A stretch of DNA of 22,484 bases, from contig JABUTE010000301.1 in assembly GCA_021443825.1 (NCBI GenBank), positions 1 to 22,484 of the forward strand, read 5' to 3'. Each line of letters begins with the position of its first letter. Position 1 is the stretch's first letter. Position numbers and translations under genes: made by a program. Source of the DNA: Bacillota bacterium (GTDB taxonomy: Bacteria > Bacillota > Clostridia > Peptostreptococcales > Anaerovoracaceae). Below the pieces are notes generated by a model that did no database searches, had not been told where the DNA came from, and worked only from the letters and a program-made list of their open reading frames with translations. Of this stretch, positions 16,085 to 22,484 are shown piece by piece.

Positions 16085-16171
16085 TTGAAAACAGATAAAG
16101 CGGTTCCGATCCCCTCCATCCCCCGGTGCGCCGGGCGATCTTTCTTTTGTTAATGTATAAAGGTCCTGTCT

Positions 16172-17947
16172 ATGAAAATCCAATGCAACAATAAAAAGCA
16201 TCTGCTGGAATGTGCCCTCGGCAAGGTTCCGGCCGACCTGTGCATCAAAAATGCCCGTGTGATCAACGTGTTTACCGGCGAGATCCTGCTTGGTAACGTA
16301 TTCATCTGCGACGGCTTTATCTCTCATGTGGAATATGAGAACCGTTTCGATGTGGATGCTCTTGAGATCTACGATGCCGGCGGCAAGTATCTTGCACCCG
16401 GATTTATCGATGCCCACATCCATATCGAAAGCTCCATGCTGACGCCCGCTGAGTTTGCCAGGGCCGTTATTCCCTGGGGCACCACAACGGTCGTCACCGA
16501 TCCCCACGAGATCGCCAATGTATGGGGCACGGAAGGGGTCCGTTATATGCACGATAGCTCCGAAGGGCTTCCCATGCGTCAGCTGATCGACATTCCCAGC
16601 TGTGTTCCTTCGGTGCCCTCCGTCGAAAGCAGCGGAGCCGAGTTTCTTGCAGACGACATTCGGCAGCTGGCGCAGCTGGAGCGGGTGCAGGGCCTGGGCG
16701 AGGTCATGGATTTTCTTGCTGCGGCAAACGGCGAAGACCGGATGCTCGACATTTTGCAGGCGGCAGAAGACGAAGGTCTCTATCTGCAGGGCCACGCCCC
16801 TTATCTCAGCGGCCGCATGCTCAGCGCCTATACGGCTGCCGGCCCCATGTCGTGCCATGAATCCAGAACAGCGAAAGAAGCCATCGACAAGATGCGCGCC
16901 GGCATGTATGTAGATATGCGCCAAAGCTCCATCTCAAAAGACATCGTCGAATGCTGGAGAGGGGTAAAGGCCTTTCGGTTCTGGGATACGCTTTGCCTTT
17001 GCACCGACGACAGAGAGGTCCATGAGATCCTGGAAAACGGTCATATGAACGACGTGATCAAAACAGCCGTGGAATGCGGCATGGATCCTGTGCTGGCGAT
17101 CAAGAGCGCCACCATCAATCCCGCCCGCGAAATGGGCATTCAGCATCTGGGTGCCATCGCTCCCGGTTATGCAGCCGATCTGGTGATCCTTCCGGATCTG
17201 GTGGAATTCCGGCCCTCAGCCGTCTTTTACGGAGGACAGATGACTGCGGAATCGGGCATGCTGCTGGCAGACATACCGTCGCTCCCCTTCGAGCTGGAAA
17301 AGAGAAATTCCCTCAATGTGGCGATCCCCTTAAGCGAAGAGAACTTCCGTCTGCGGGCGCCTTTTAAGACCGGCTTCATCAAGGTCAACGTGATGAACTA
17401 TCTCACCTTAGACAGCTCTTCCACCGAGGTCACGGTAGAGGAATTCCCCGTAAAGAACAGCCTTGTTGATATCAGCGCCGATCCCGATCTGAAGTTCGTG
17501 GCTGTGATCAACCGCTACGGAAAAGAGAGGATGGCCCTTGGCGTCGTGCGGCATTTCGGGACCATGCGGGGGGCTGTCGGCTCTACCGTAAGCCATGACT
17601 GTCACAACATAACCATCGTCTACGACACGCCGGCCAATGCGGCTCTTGCCTGCCGGCTGCTGCTGCGTCAGGGCGGCGGCATGTGCGCCGTGGATCGGGG
17701 CCTCAATCTTTGCACGCTGCCCCTTCCCGTGGCAGGGCTGATGTCGACATTGCAAGCCGAGCAGCTGGCCATGGCGGCGGCCCGGATGAAAAAGGCCTAT
17801 GCTCGCCTGGGGCTGGCAGATGTGAGCAATCCGCTGCTTCGCATTGTGACTCTGGCGCTGCCGGTCATTCCTTCGGTGAAAATGTCCGATGTCGGGCTGG
17901 TCGATGTCAGCACGAAAAAGGTGCTTCCGATCTTCCCTGAATGGTAA
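16172..17947 (+). CDS. ade: Adenine deaminase
   Basis: This 591-residue amidohydrolase-superfamily enzyme deaminates adenine to hypoxanthine and ammonia in purine salvage. The bacterial Ade signature APGFIDAHIHIESSMLTPAEF carries the HxH metal motif and the family Glu. TTTVVTDPHEIANVWG, GLGEVMDFLAAA, GHAPYLSG and LCTDDREVHEILENGH follow, the last with the metal-site Asp. The C-terminal Ade domain includes IAVINRYG-like and DCHNITIVY segments (here VAVINRYGKERMALGVVRHF). Length agrees with the family (about 580-600). The start is ATG 16172 with AAAGG at 16159-16163. The gene stands alone behind a 270-bp leader with tandem repeats, and a strong terminator ends it. No purine-riboswitch core was seen, so control, if any, would act through the repeats. 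Confidence 0.95.
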   Translation: MKIQCNNKKHLLECALGKVPADLCIKNARVINVFTGEILLGNVFICDGFISHVEYENRFDVDALEIYDAGGKYLAPGFIDAHIHIESSMLTPAEFARAVIPWGTTTVVTDPHEIANVWGTEGVRYMHDSSEGLPMRQLIDIPSCVPSVPSVESSGAEFLADDIRQLAQLERVQGLGEVMDFLAAANGEDRMLDILQAAEDEGLYLQGHAPYLSGRMLSAYTAAGPMSCHESRTAKEAIDKMRAGMYVDMRQSSISKDIVECWRGVKAFRFWDTLCLCTDDREVHEILENGHMNDVIKTAVECGMDPVLAIKSATINPAREMGIQHLGAIAPGYAADLVILPDLVEFRPSAVFYGGQMTAESGMLLADIPSLPFELEKRNSLNVAIPLSEENFRLRAPFKTGFIKVNVMNYLTLDSSSTEVTVEEFPVKNSLVDISADPDLKFVAVINRYGKERMALGVVRHFGTMRGAVGSTVSHDCHNITIVYDTPANAALACRLLLRQGGGMCAVDRGLNLCTLPLPVAGLMSTLQAEQLAMAAARMKKAYARLGLADVSNPLLRIVTLALPVIPSVKMSDVGLVDVSTKKVLPIFPEW

Positions 17948-17971
17948 AAACTGTTATCATAGAAATATAAT

Positions 17972-18006
17972 GCGGTCTTCGGAATGATTCCCAAGACCGC
18001 TTTTTT
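17972..18006 (+). terminator. Terminator of adenine deaminase
   Basis: GCGGTCTT (17972-17979) pairs with AAGACCGC (17993-18000); inside is a second GGAA/TTCC pairing. Six T residues (18001-18006) follow directly. The stem begins 25 bp after the ade stop codon. Confidence 0.9.
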
Positions 18007-18040
18007 GCGCGCAGCCGGTCTTCTTCTGCTGCTGCCCGTA

Positions 18041-18069
18041 TTGCCTTGCCTTGCGTTTGCTGATATAAT
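18041..18069 (+). promoter_or_regulatory. Promoter of the Suv3-like helicase
   Basis: TTGCCT (18041-18046) and a perfect TATAAT (18064-18069) are 17 bp apart, and TGA before the -10 makes it an extended type. Transcription should begin near 18076, leaving a leader of about 29 nt before the proposed ATT start. This limits how far upstream the gene can begin. The -35 falls in a TTGCC-TTGCC-TTGCG run. Confidence 0.65.
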
Positions 18070-18088
18070 CTCTGCGGACCGAAATCAG

Positions 18089-18094
18089 AAAGGA
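18089..18094 (+). promoter_or_regulatory. Ribosome binding site for the proposed ATT start
   Basis: AAAGGA lies 10 nt before ATT at 18105. Between the transcription start and 18240 there is no ATG, GTG or TTG in any frame, so this is the only Shine-Dalgarno-like site able to serve the helicase. Confidence 0.5.
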
Positions 18095-18104
18095 AAACAC
18101 GACC

Positions 18105-19919
18105 ATTAGCAAGCGAGCAAACAATAAATATATCAATCAGGGGCAGATCATCGCCCGCTACGGCCTTACGGCAAAGCAGATCAAACGGTTTCTTCCTCCT
18201 CCCGATCAGGAGATCCGCGACGGCATCGACGGCACCGAGGTGCGCCGTCTTTGGCGGGAGGATGTGGTGCTGCAGGTGCTGGCAACCGATAAAGGCTTGC
18301 AGCAGGCCATCAATCAGGCAAAGCGAAAGAAGGAAAAGAAGCGGGCCGAGATCGAAAAGGCCGACCGTTTTCTGGAGAAGTTTTCGCCGGAGGACATGAT
18401 CCTGCAGGGCAAGGAGCTGAGCAGGCGCTTCGTGCTTCACGTAGGGCCCACCAACAGCGGAAAGACTTATGGCGCTCTGTGTGCGCTGAAGGCGGCCGAA
18501 AACGGAGTCTATCTGGGGCCGCTGCGTCTGCTGGCGCTGGAGGTCTTTGAGACCTTTAACAGTGAAGGCTACGGCTGCACGCTTCTGACCGGAGAAGAAT
18601 ACTCCGAGATCCCCTTTTCCAGATATACGGCCTCGACCATCGAGCTGTGCGATTTTACGGAGCATTATCAGGTTGCCGTCATCGACGAAGCTCAAATGAT
18701 CGCCGATTCGTTTCGAGGCGACAGGTGGCTGCAGGCCATATGCCTGGTAGATGCGGAAGAAGTACACATCTGCCTGGCGCCGGAAGCGCTGCCGCTCATC
18801 GAAAATCTGGTGAAGCGGCTGGGAAGCTCCTATGAGATCATCCACACACAGCGGCTGGTTCCTTTGGAATTTGCAGGCGCCGTGCGCAGCATCGAAGAGG
18901 CCCAGCCCGGCGATGCCTTTATCGTCTTCAGCCGCAAAAAGGTGCTGAATCTGGCTGCCGAGCTGGAAAAGAAGGGCTTTAAGTGCTCGGTGATCTACGG
19001 TGCTCTTCCTCCTGCATCCCGAAAAGAAGAGGTGCGCCGCTTTGCAGAGGGTGAGACCAAATATGTGGTCGCCACCGACGCCATCGGTATGGGGATCTCT
19101 CTTCCCATAAAGCGCATTATTTTCGTCGAGATCGAAAAATACGACGGAACCGGCGACCGCGTGCTGACGCCAGCCGAGATCAAGCAGATCGCCGGCCGGG
19201 CGGGACGCTATAAAAAATACGATCTGGGGCAGGTGCTGACCATGTCGGACCCCAACTACGTAGAGGAATGCCTGGATCAGAAGATCACGCCCATCCGTAA
19301 GCTTCGCCTGGGCTTTCCTCAGGAAGCGCTGCTCATCGACTATCCGCTGGATAAGCTGCTGGCCCAATGGGATACCTTGCCGGGAAGCGAGCTGTTTGAG
19401 CGCACCGATATGAGCGATGCGGAATTTCTTTTGAAAAGTCTCGGAAAGGTCGGTAAAGCAGTGTCCAAAGAGCTGCTTTATTCCATGATCACCTGTCCGG
19501 TGGATATTAAAAACGATACCTTGGTCGGCTACTGGAAGGACTGTTGCGGCCGCATTCTCGTCGGTTTGGATCCGGTCAAGCCGGAATTTCCTACCGAAAC
19601 GCTGGACCAGTGCGAGGTGCAGTACCGCGCCTACGATATCTATCACCAGATGATGCGACGCATCAATGTGGAGGATCCCTGTCTCAAAGAAAAGGAAGAG
19701 CTTTGCGAAAAGATCAATACCTTCCTGAAAAAAGAAAAGAACGGTTTTCTGCGCAAATGCCGCATCTGCGGAAAGCCGCTGGGCGTCGCCGGCAAATATA
19801 ACATCTGCGATGACTGCTTTCATCGGCAAAAGCAGGAACGCTATTTTGCCAGATCGGAAGGGCAGGAGCCCCACCGGAAACGCAGAAGAAGAAAAAAGGG
19901 CGAGAAGCATTCCCGTTAA
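18105..19919 (+). CDS. Suv3-like SF2 RNA helicase with C-terminal zinc-ribbon, apparent ATT start
   Basis: This protein has 604 residues if translation starts at ATT 18105. The SF2 core closely follows mitochondrial Suv3: LHVGPTNSGKT (Walker A 114-121), VYLGPLRLLALEVF, LLTGEE, DEAQMI (194-199), VATDAIGMGI and QIAGRAGR (361-368). Suv3 unwinds RNA for degradation; a role in RNA turnover is inferred. An N-terminal domain (TAKQIKRFLPPPDQEIRDG) precedes the core. A four-cysteine cluster (C552, C555, C568, C571) and a very basic tail (RKRRRRKKGEKHSR) end the protein, suggesting RNA binding. The first conventional in-frame start is GTG 18240, but it has no ribosome binding site and would cut the N-terminal domain. 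ATT 18105 has AAAGGA upstream and follows the promoter correctly. A substitution of ATG, or a sequence error, is the alternative. Confidence 0.8.
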   Translation: MSKRANNKYINQGQIIARYGLTAKQIKRFLPPPDQEIRDGIDGTEVRRLWREDVVLQVLATDKGLQQAINQAKRKKEKKRAEIEKADRFLEKFSPEDMILQGKELSRRFVLHVGPTNSGKTYGALCALKAAENGVYLGPLRLLALEVFETFNSEGYGCTLLTGEEYSEIPFSRYTASTIELCDFTEHYQVAVIDEAQMIADSFRGDRWLQAICLVDAEEVHICLAPEALPLIENLVKRLGSSYEIIHTQRLVPLEFAGAVRSIEEAQPGDAFIVFSRKKVLNLAAELEKKGFKCSVIYGALPPASRKEEVRRFAEGETKYVVATDAIGMGISLPIKRIIFVEIEKYDGTGDRVLTPAEIKQIAGRAGRYKKYDLGQVLTMSDPNYVEECLDQKITPIRKLRLGFPQEALLIDYPLDKLLAQWDTLPGSELFERTDMSDAEFLLKSLGKVGKAVSKELLYSMITCPVDIKNDTLVGYWKDCCGRILVGLDPVKPEFPTETLDQCEVQYRAYDIYHQMMRRINVEDPCLKEKEELCEKINTFLKKEKNGFLRKCRICGKPLGVAGKYNICDDCFHRQKQERYFARSEGQEPHRKRRRRKKGEKHSR

Positions 19920-19930
19920 AACAGACACAG

Positions 19931-19963
19931 AAAAAGATGGATCCGAAGGGATCCATCTTTTTT
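19931..19963. terminator. Bidirectional terminator between the Suv3-like helicase and aminopeptidase genes
   Basis: A perfect 14-bp stem (19931-19944 with 19949-19962) around GAAG includes GATGGATCC, with A5 and T6 tracts at its base. It serves the convergent genes ending at 19919 (+) and 19998 (-). Confidence 0.9.
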
Positions 19964-19997
19964 AACGGGATGCGAGGACTAATAAATTTATCAGTGA

Positions 19998-21212
19998 TTA
20001 GAGAACGAAGCAGCCGTTCTCGAATACCTGATGACGGCCTCCGTTGCGGTCGACGGCAACGACGCTCATGTCTGCCGTGCCGAACATGAAATCCAGATGG
20101 ATCTTCGACATGTTGCAATGGGCAGCTTCGATCTCTGCCGGGTCGTTGGAGCGAACCCCTACCGCCATGGGGAAGCCCTTTCCCAGAGCCAGATGGCAGG
20201 AAGCATTTTCGTCGATCAGGGTATTGAAGAAGATCTTGTTGGAAAGGGAGATGGGAGTGTCATAGCCTACCAGAGCTACCTCGCCCAGATAGTGAGATCC
20301 TTCATCCGTATTGACGGCATTTTCCAGAACGCCCTTGTTCTTTTCGGCGTAGAAGTCTGTCAGGCGGCCATCCTTAAAGGTAAAGCCGAAGTTTTCGATG
20401 ATGGCGCCGCCCAGCTCTAACGGCTTAGAGGCAACGACCGTTCCGTTGACCCGGTACTTGTCGGGAGTGGTGGCCACTTCTTCGGTGGGAATGTTGGGAT
20501 AATTGCGCATCTTGCCTCCCATGCCGAAGCGGGCGCCGGGCATGAGACCGATGGTAAGATCGGTGCCGATGCCGTTTTTAAAGTGCAGATAGTCGATATC
20601 CAGCGCTTCCAGCTTCTTTCCGTTTTCGGCGATGGTATCGCAATGCTTCTTCCAGTTTTCGTTGGGATCATTTTCAGCATCGACCCGGCAGATATCATAG
20701 AAGAGATTCAGCAGGGCATCGAAGGCTTCGTCTTCGGAAAGCTCCGGATACAGGGTCTTAGCCCACATCTTATTGGGATAGGTGGCGATGCACCACTTGT
20801 TGCCCGAGGCAGCGCTGGCAAAGCGGATCACGTTTCTCTTGTTGTTGGTATGATCGGCCAGGGCGGCATTCATCGACTCGCTGCAGTCGGCATAAAGATA
20901 GGGGTAAGCGCTCTTGATCAGAAGAGAAGCGGCTCCTTTTTCCAGATACCAGGAGAGGGACTGCTTCTCAAATTCCTTTACCTCTGCGACCTGATCGTGA
21001 TCGCAATGCTGCAGTCTTTCGAGATCTACATAAGGATCATTATAGTAAACAGCTACATCTTTTGCTCCTTTTTCCAGAGCGACCTTTGTCAGCTCTCTTA
21101 CGAATTCGGCGCAATCGACCGGTGCTTCGATGATCAGATATTCATCTTTTTGGATGTTGACGCCGCTGCCGATGATCAGCTGGGCAAATTTGTTGAATCG
21201 AATGTCGTTCAT
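19998..21212 (-). CDS. M29-family aminopeptidase (thermophilic metallopeptidase, AmpS/PepS type)
   Basis: This 404-residue cytosolic metallo-aminopeptidase removes N-terminal residues from peptides using a two-metal (Zn/Co) site. M29 landmarks are present: NIPTEEV, with the first glutamates, after the glycine-rich PGARFGMGGKMRNYPN; LGEVALV with a ligand Glu; ENASCHLALG with a ligand His; and IHLDFMFGTADMSV with His and Asp ligands near the C-terminus. The length is typical (about 400-410). The start is ATG 21212 with AAGGAGG upstream, and an extended -10 promoter (TGGTATAAT) lies 47 bp from the ATG. It is a single-gene unit, divergent from the DJ-1/PfpI gene and ended by the bidirectional terminator at 19931-19963. 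Confidence 0.92.
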   Translation of the reverse strand: MNDIRFNKFAQLIIGSGVNIQKDEYLIIEAPVDCAEFVRELTKVALEKGAKDVAVYYNDPYVDLERLQHCDHDQVAEVKEFEKQSLSWYLEKGAASLLIKSAYPYLYADCSESMNAALADHTNNKRNVIRFASAASGNKWCIATYPNKMWAKTLYPELSEDEAFDALLNLFYDICRVDAENDPNENWKKHCDTIAENGKKLEALDIDYLHFKNGIGTDLTIGLMPGARFGMGGKMRNYPNIPTEEVATTPDKYRVNGTVVASKPLELGGAIIENFGFTFKDGRLTDFYAEKNKGVLENAVNTDEGSHYLGEVALVGYDTPISLSNKIFFNTLIDENASCHLALGKGFPMAVGVRSNDPAEIEAAHCNMSKIHLDFMFGTADMSVVAVDRNGGRHQVFENGCFVL

Positions 21213-21258
21213 GATTCCTCCTTAGGGTTCTTACGGGACATTAAGATTATTTGTTTTC

Positions 21259-21267
21259 ATTATACCA
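21259..21267 (-). promoter_or_regulatory. Extended -10 promoter of the aminopeptidase gene
   Basis: The minus strand reads TGGTATAAT, a consensus -10 with TGn extension; no good -35 is seen. The leader to the ATG at 21212 is about 40 nt. Confidence 0.55.
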
Positions 21268-21329
21268 AATCCGGTGGATTTCGATACAGATATTTCGTCG
21301 ATCCGGCTGAATTAAAAGCTTTCGCAGTA

Positions 21330-21338
21330 TGGTATAAT
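21330..21338 (+). promoter_or_regulatory. Extended -10 promoter of the DJ-1/PfpI gene
   Basis: TGGTATAAT, the same nine bases as the divergent promoter 62 bp away, lies 22 bp before the ATG at 21361. The leader is therefore very short, about 16 nt, and mostly ribosome binding site (AAAGGGAGG). Confidence 0.55.
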
Positions 21339-21360
21339 CAGGCAAAGGGAGGCTTTCAAC

Positions 21361-21954
21361 ATGAACACTGATTTTTCTTATATCTATGTGCTGTTGTTTG
21401 ATGATTTTACGGCGCTGGATGCCTTCGGCCCGGTGGAGGTGCTGAGCCGTCTTCCGGAAAAAACGATCCGCTATGTATCGCTGCACGGCGGCATGGTTCA
21501 TAACAGTCAGGGCATTTGCATCGAGACGGCCCCGTTGGATACCATGGAAAAAGGACAGCTGCTTCTTCTTCCCGGCGGTATTGGGACACGTATCCTTGCC
21601 TTCGACCGGGAATTTCTTTCTGCACTGAAAAAAGCTGCTGACGACGCCCGGTTCGTGCTCAGCGTCTGCACCGGAAGCGCTCTTCTGGCAGCTGCCGGTC
21701 TTCTGCGCGGCAGGCGTGCTACCGGCAATAAGATCGCCTGGGACTGGGCCTGCAGCCAGGGGCCCGATACCTGTTGGCAGAGAAAGGCACGCTGGGTTGT
21801 CGACGGAAAATTCTATACCTCGGCCGGCGTATCGGCTGGAACCGATATGGCATTGGGTTTTCTCGCCGATCAGTTCGGCAAGGATATGGCCCAGGAGGCC
21901 TGCCGCCGCATGGAATATCACTGGAACAGCGATCCGGATACGGACATCTTTTAA
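21361..21954 (+). CDS. DJ-1/PfpI-family protein
   Basis: This 197-residue protein has the class I glutamine amidotransferase-like fold of DJ-1/PfpI. It begins with YVLLFDDFTALDAFGPVEVL, the pattern of the ThiJ/isonitrile-hydratase-like subgroup. LLLPGGIGTR follows, and then the nucleophile elbow SVCTGSALLAAAGLL with C103. Further on are RATGNKIAW and a closing TSAGVSAGTDMALGFLADQFG. Members act as hydratases, glyoxalase/deglycase-like or protease-like enzymes, or as chaperones; the activity here is not predictable. A GGGAGG site precedes the ATG. A membrane-protein gene begins 15 bp downstream, so the two are probably one operon. Confidence 0.88.
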   Translation: MNTDFSYIYVLLFDDFTALDAFGPVEVLSRLPEKTIRYVSLHGGMVHNSQGICIETAPLDTMEKGQLLLLPGGIGTRILAFDREFLSALKKAADDARFVLSVCTGSALLAAAGLLRGRRATGNKIAWDWACSQGPDTCWQRKARWVVDGKFYTSAGVSAGTDMALGFLADQFGKDMAQEACRRMEYHWNSDPDTDIF

Positions 21955-21969
21955 AACAGGAGGACTTTG

Positions 21970-22484
21970 ATGCTTTCGATCAAAAATGCCAAAAAACTGC
22001 TGCCCGTGCTGGCCGCGCTGCTAATCGCCGTTTTATCGGTCTTCGTTCTGACCGATAAAATTCCGCAGCTTTCTTTTATTACCCAGTCCCTTGACAGTCT
22101 GGAGCAGAGCAACCAGACAGTGCTTCGCTTTACCGGCTCCACCATGGCTGCCTCCGTTGCCATCACGGCGCTTCCGGATGATTTTGCAACGCCCCTCGCT
22201 TCGACTCTGGCGGATATCAATAAATATTTTGTGGTGATCCTAATCGCCATTTTCGTAGAGCGACTCATTCTGGTAGAAGGGATACGGCTTTCTCTGACCT
22301 ATCTGATACCGGCCGCCTGCATCCTTTGGGCGGCAGCCCGCCTTCTGAACAACCCGACCATACGCAATTTCGCCCTGCGTATCGTGATCCTGGGCCTTGC
22401 CGTGATCCTGGTGGTACCCTGCAGCACTCATTTCGTCGATGCCGTCTGCTCCGATTACCTGCAATACGTGGAGGATACCATCGA
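21970..22484 (+). CDS. Polytopic membrane protein of unknown function, 3' end outside the window
   Basis: Translation from ATG 21970, with AGGAGGA a few bases upstream, stays open for 171 codons to the window edge. It begins MLSIKNAKKLLPVLAALLIA, with a first membrane helix at about residues 10-28. An outward-looking segment with STMAASVAITALPDDFATPL follows. Three more hydrophobic stretches are seen: NKYFVVILIAIFVERLIL, YLIPAACILWAAARLL and RIVILGLAVILVVP. I cannot name the family, though I have the impression of similar unannotated proteins in other Clostridia. The gene lies 15 bp after the DJ-1/PfpI stop and is likely co-transcribed with it. Confidence 0.75.
   Translation, partial: MLSIKNAKKLLPVLAALLIAVLSVFVLTDKIPQLSFITQSLDSLEQSNQTVLRFTGSTMAASVAITALPDDFATPLASTLADINKYFVVILIAIFVERLILVEGIRLSLTYLIPAACILWAAARLLNNPTIRNFALRIVILGLAVILVVPCSTHFVDAVCSDYLQYVEDTI

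Noticed and set aside
15950..16171. Possible purine riboswitch in the adenine deaminase leader
   Set aside because: The conserved purine-aptamer core and its P1 stem are not present; the structure seen is tandem DNA repeats rather than a three-way junction.
17907..19928. A 673-codon open frame on the minus strand opposite the Suv3-like helicase
   Set aside because: It is a mirror of the high-GC third codon positions of the helicase. It shows no recognisable domain, has implausible composition, and spans the terminator and promoter of real genes.
1..22484. Mobile elements, prophage or integration sites
   Set aside because: No transposase, integrase, phage gene, terminal inverted repeat or target duplication was found, and codon use looks even across the window.

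Overview
This window looks like a chromosomal segment of a low-to-mid GC Gram-positive anaerobe of the class Clostridia. This is an inference from four things: strong AGGAGG-type ribosome binding sites and TATAAT promoters (often with an extended TGn -10), an SLH-domain surface protein, a K+-dependent-type membrane pyrophosphatase and a CoA-disulfide reductase-rhodanese fusion, and dense short operons closed by hairpin/T-run terminators. I see no tRNA, rRNA, CRISPR array, insertion sequence or integrase. Most of the window is ordinary core or semi-core metabolism.

Layout. (a) 1-1011: a two-gene sdpR/sdpI-type operon (ArsR repressor and membrane immunity protein), led by a perfect 18-bp palindrome and closed by a bidirectional terminator. 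(b) 3234-1026, minus strand: a promoter, a secreted SLH-domain protein and a YwaF/TMEM164-family membrane protein, probably one transcript. (c) 5690-3270, minus strand: a BtpA/SgcQ TIM-barrel protein followed 2 bp later by an FGGY carbohydrate kinase. (d) 5709-12535, plus strand: a VOC protein, a CoA-disulfide reductase with a rhodanese domain, and a 1506-residue SF1 helicase, with no terminator between them. (e) 14668-12557, minus strand: a divergent membrane pyrophosphatase that starts at TTG. (f) 15900-15043, minus strand: a SpoU/TrmH RNA methyltransferase. (g) 15985-18006, plus strand: adenine deaminase behind an unusual tandem-repeat leader. (h) 18041-19963, plus strand: a Suv3-like RNA helicase whose best start is the rare codon ATT. 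(i) 21267-19998, minus strand: an M29 aminopeptidase. (j) 21330-22484, plus strand: a DJ-1/PfpI protein and a membrane protein cut by the window edge.

No locus is plainly a new multi-gene system. The items most worth a second look are these: the Suv3-like helicase with an apparent ATT start; the large SF1 helicase whose C-terminal restriction-endonuclease-like domain appears to have lost its acidic catalytic residues; the pyrophosphatase with substitutions in normally invariant catalytic motifs; the 35-bp tandem repeat upstream of adenine deaminase; and the tightly coupled BtpA-like/FGGY kinase pair. Several gene starts were moved from the longest possible ORF to an internal start because the ribosome binding site, family alignment or promoter position requires it; the reasons are given in each entry.
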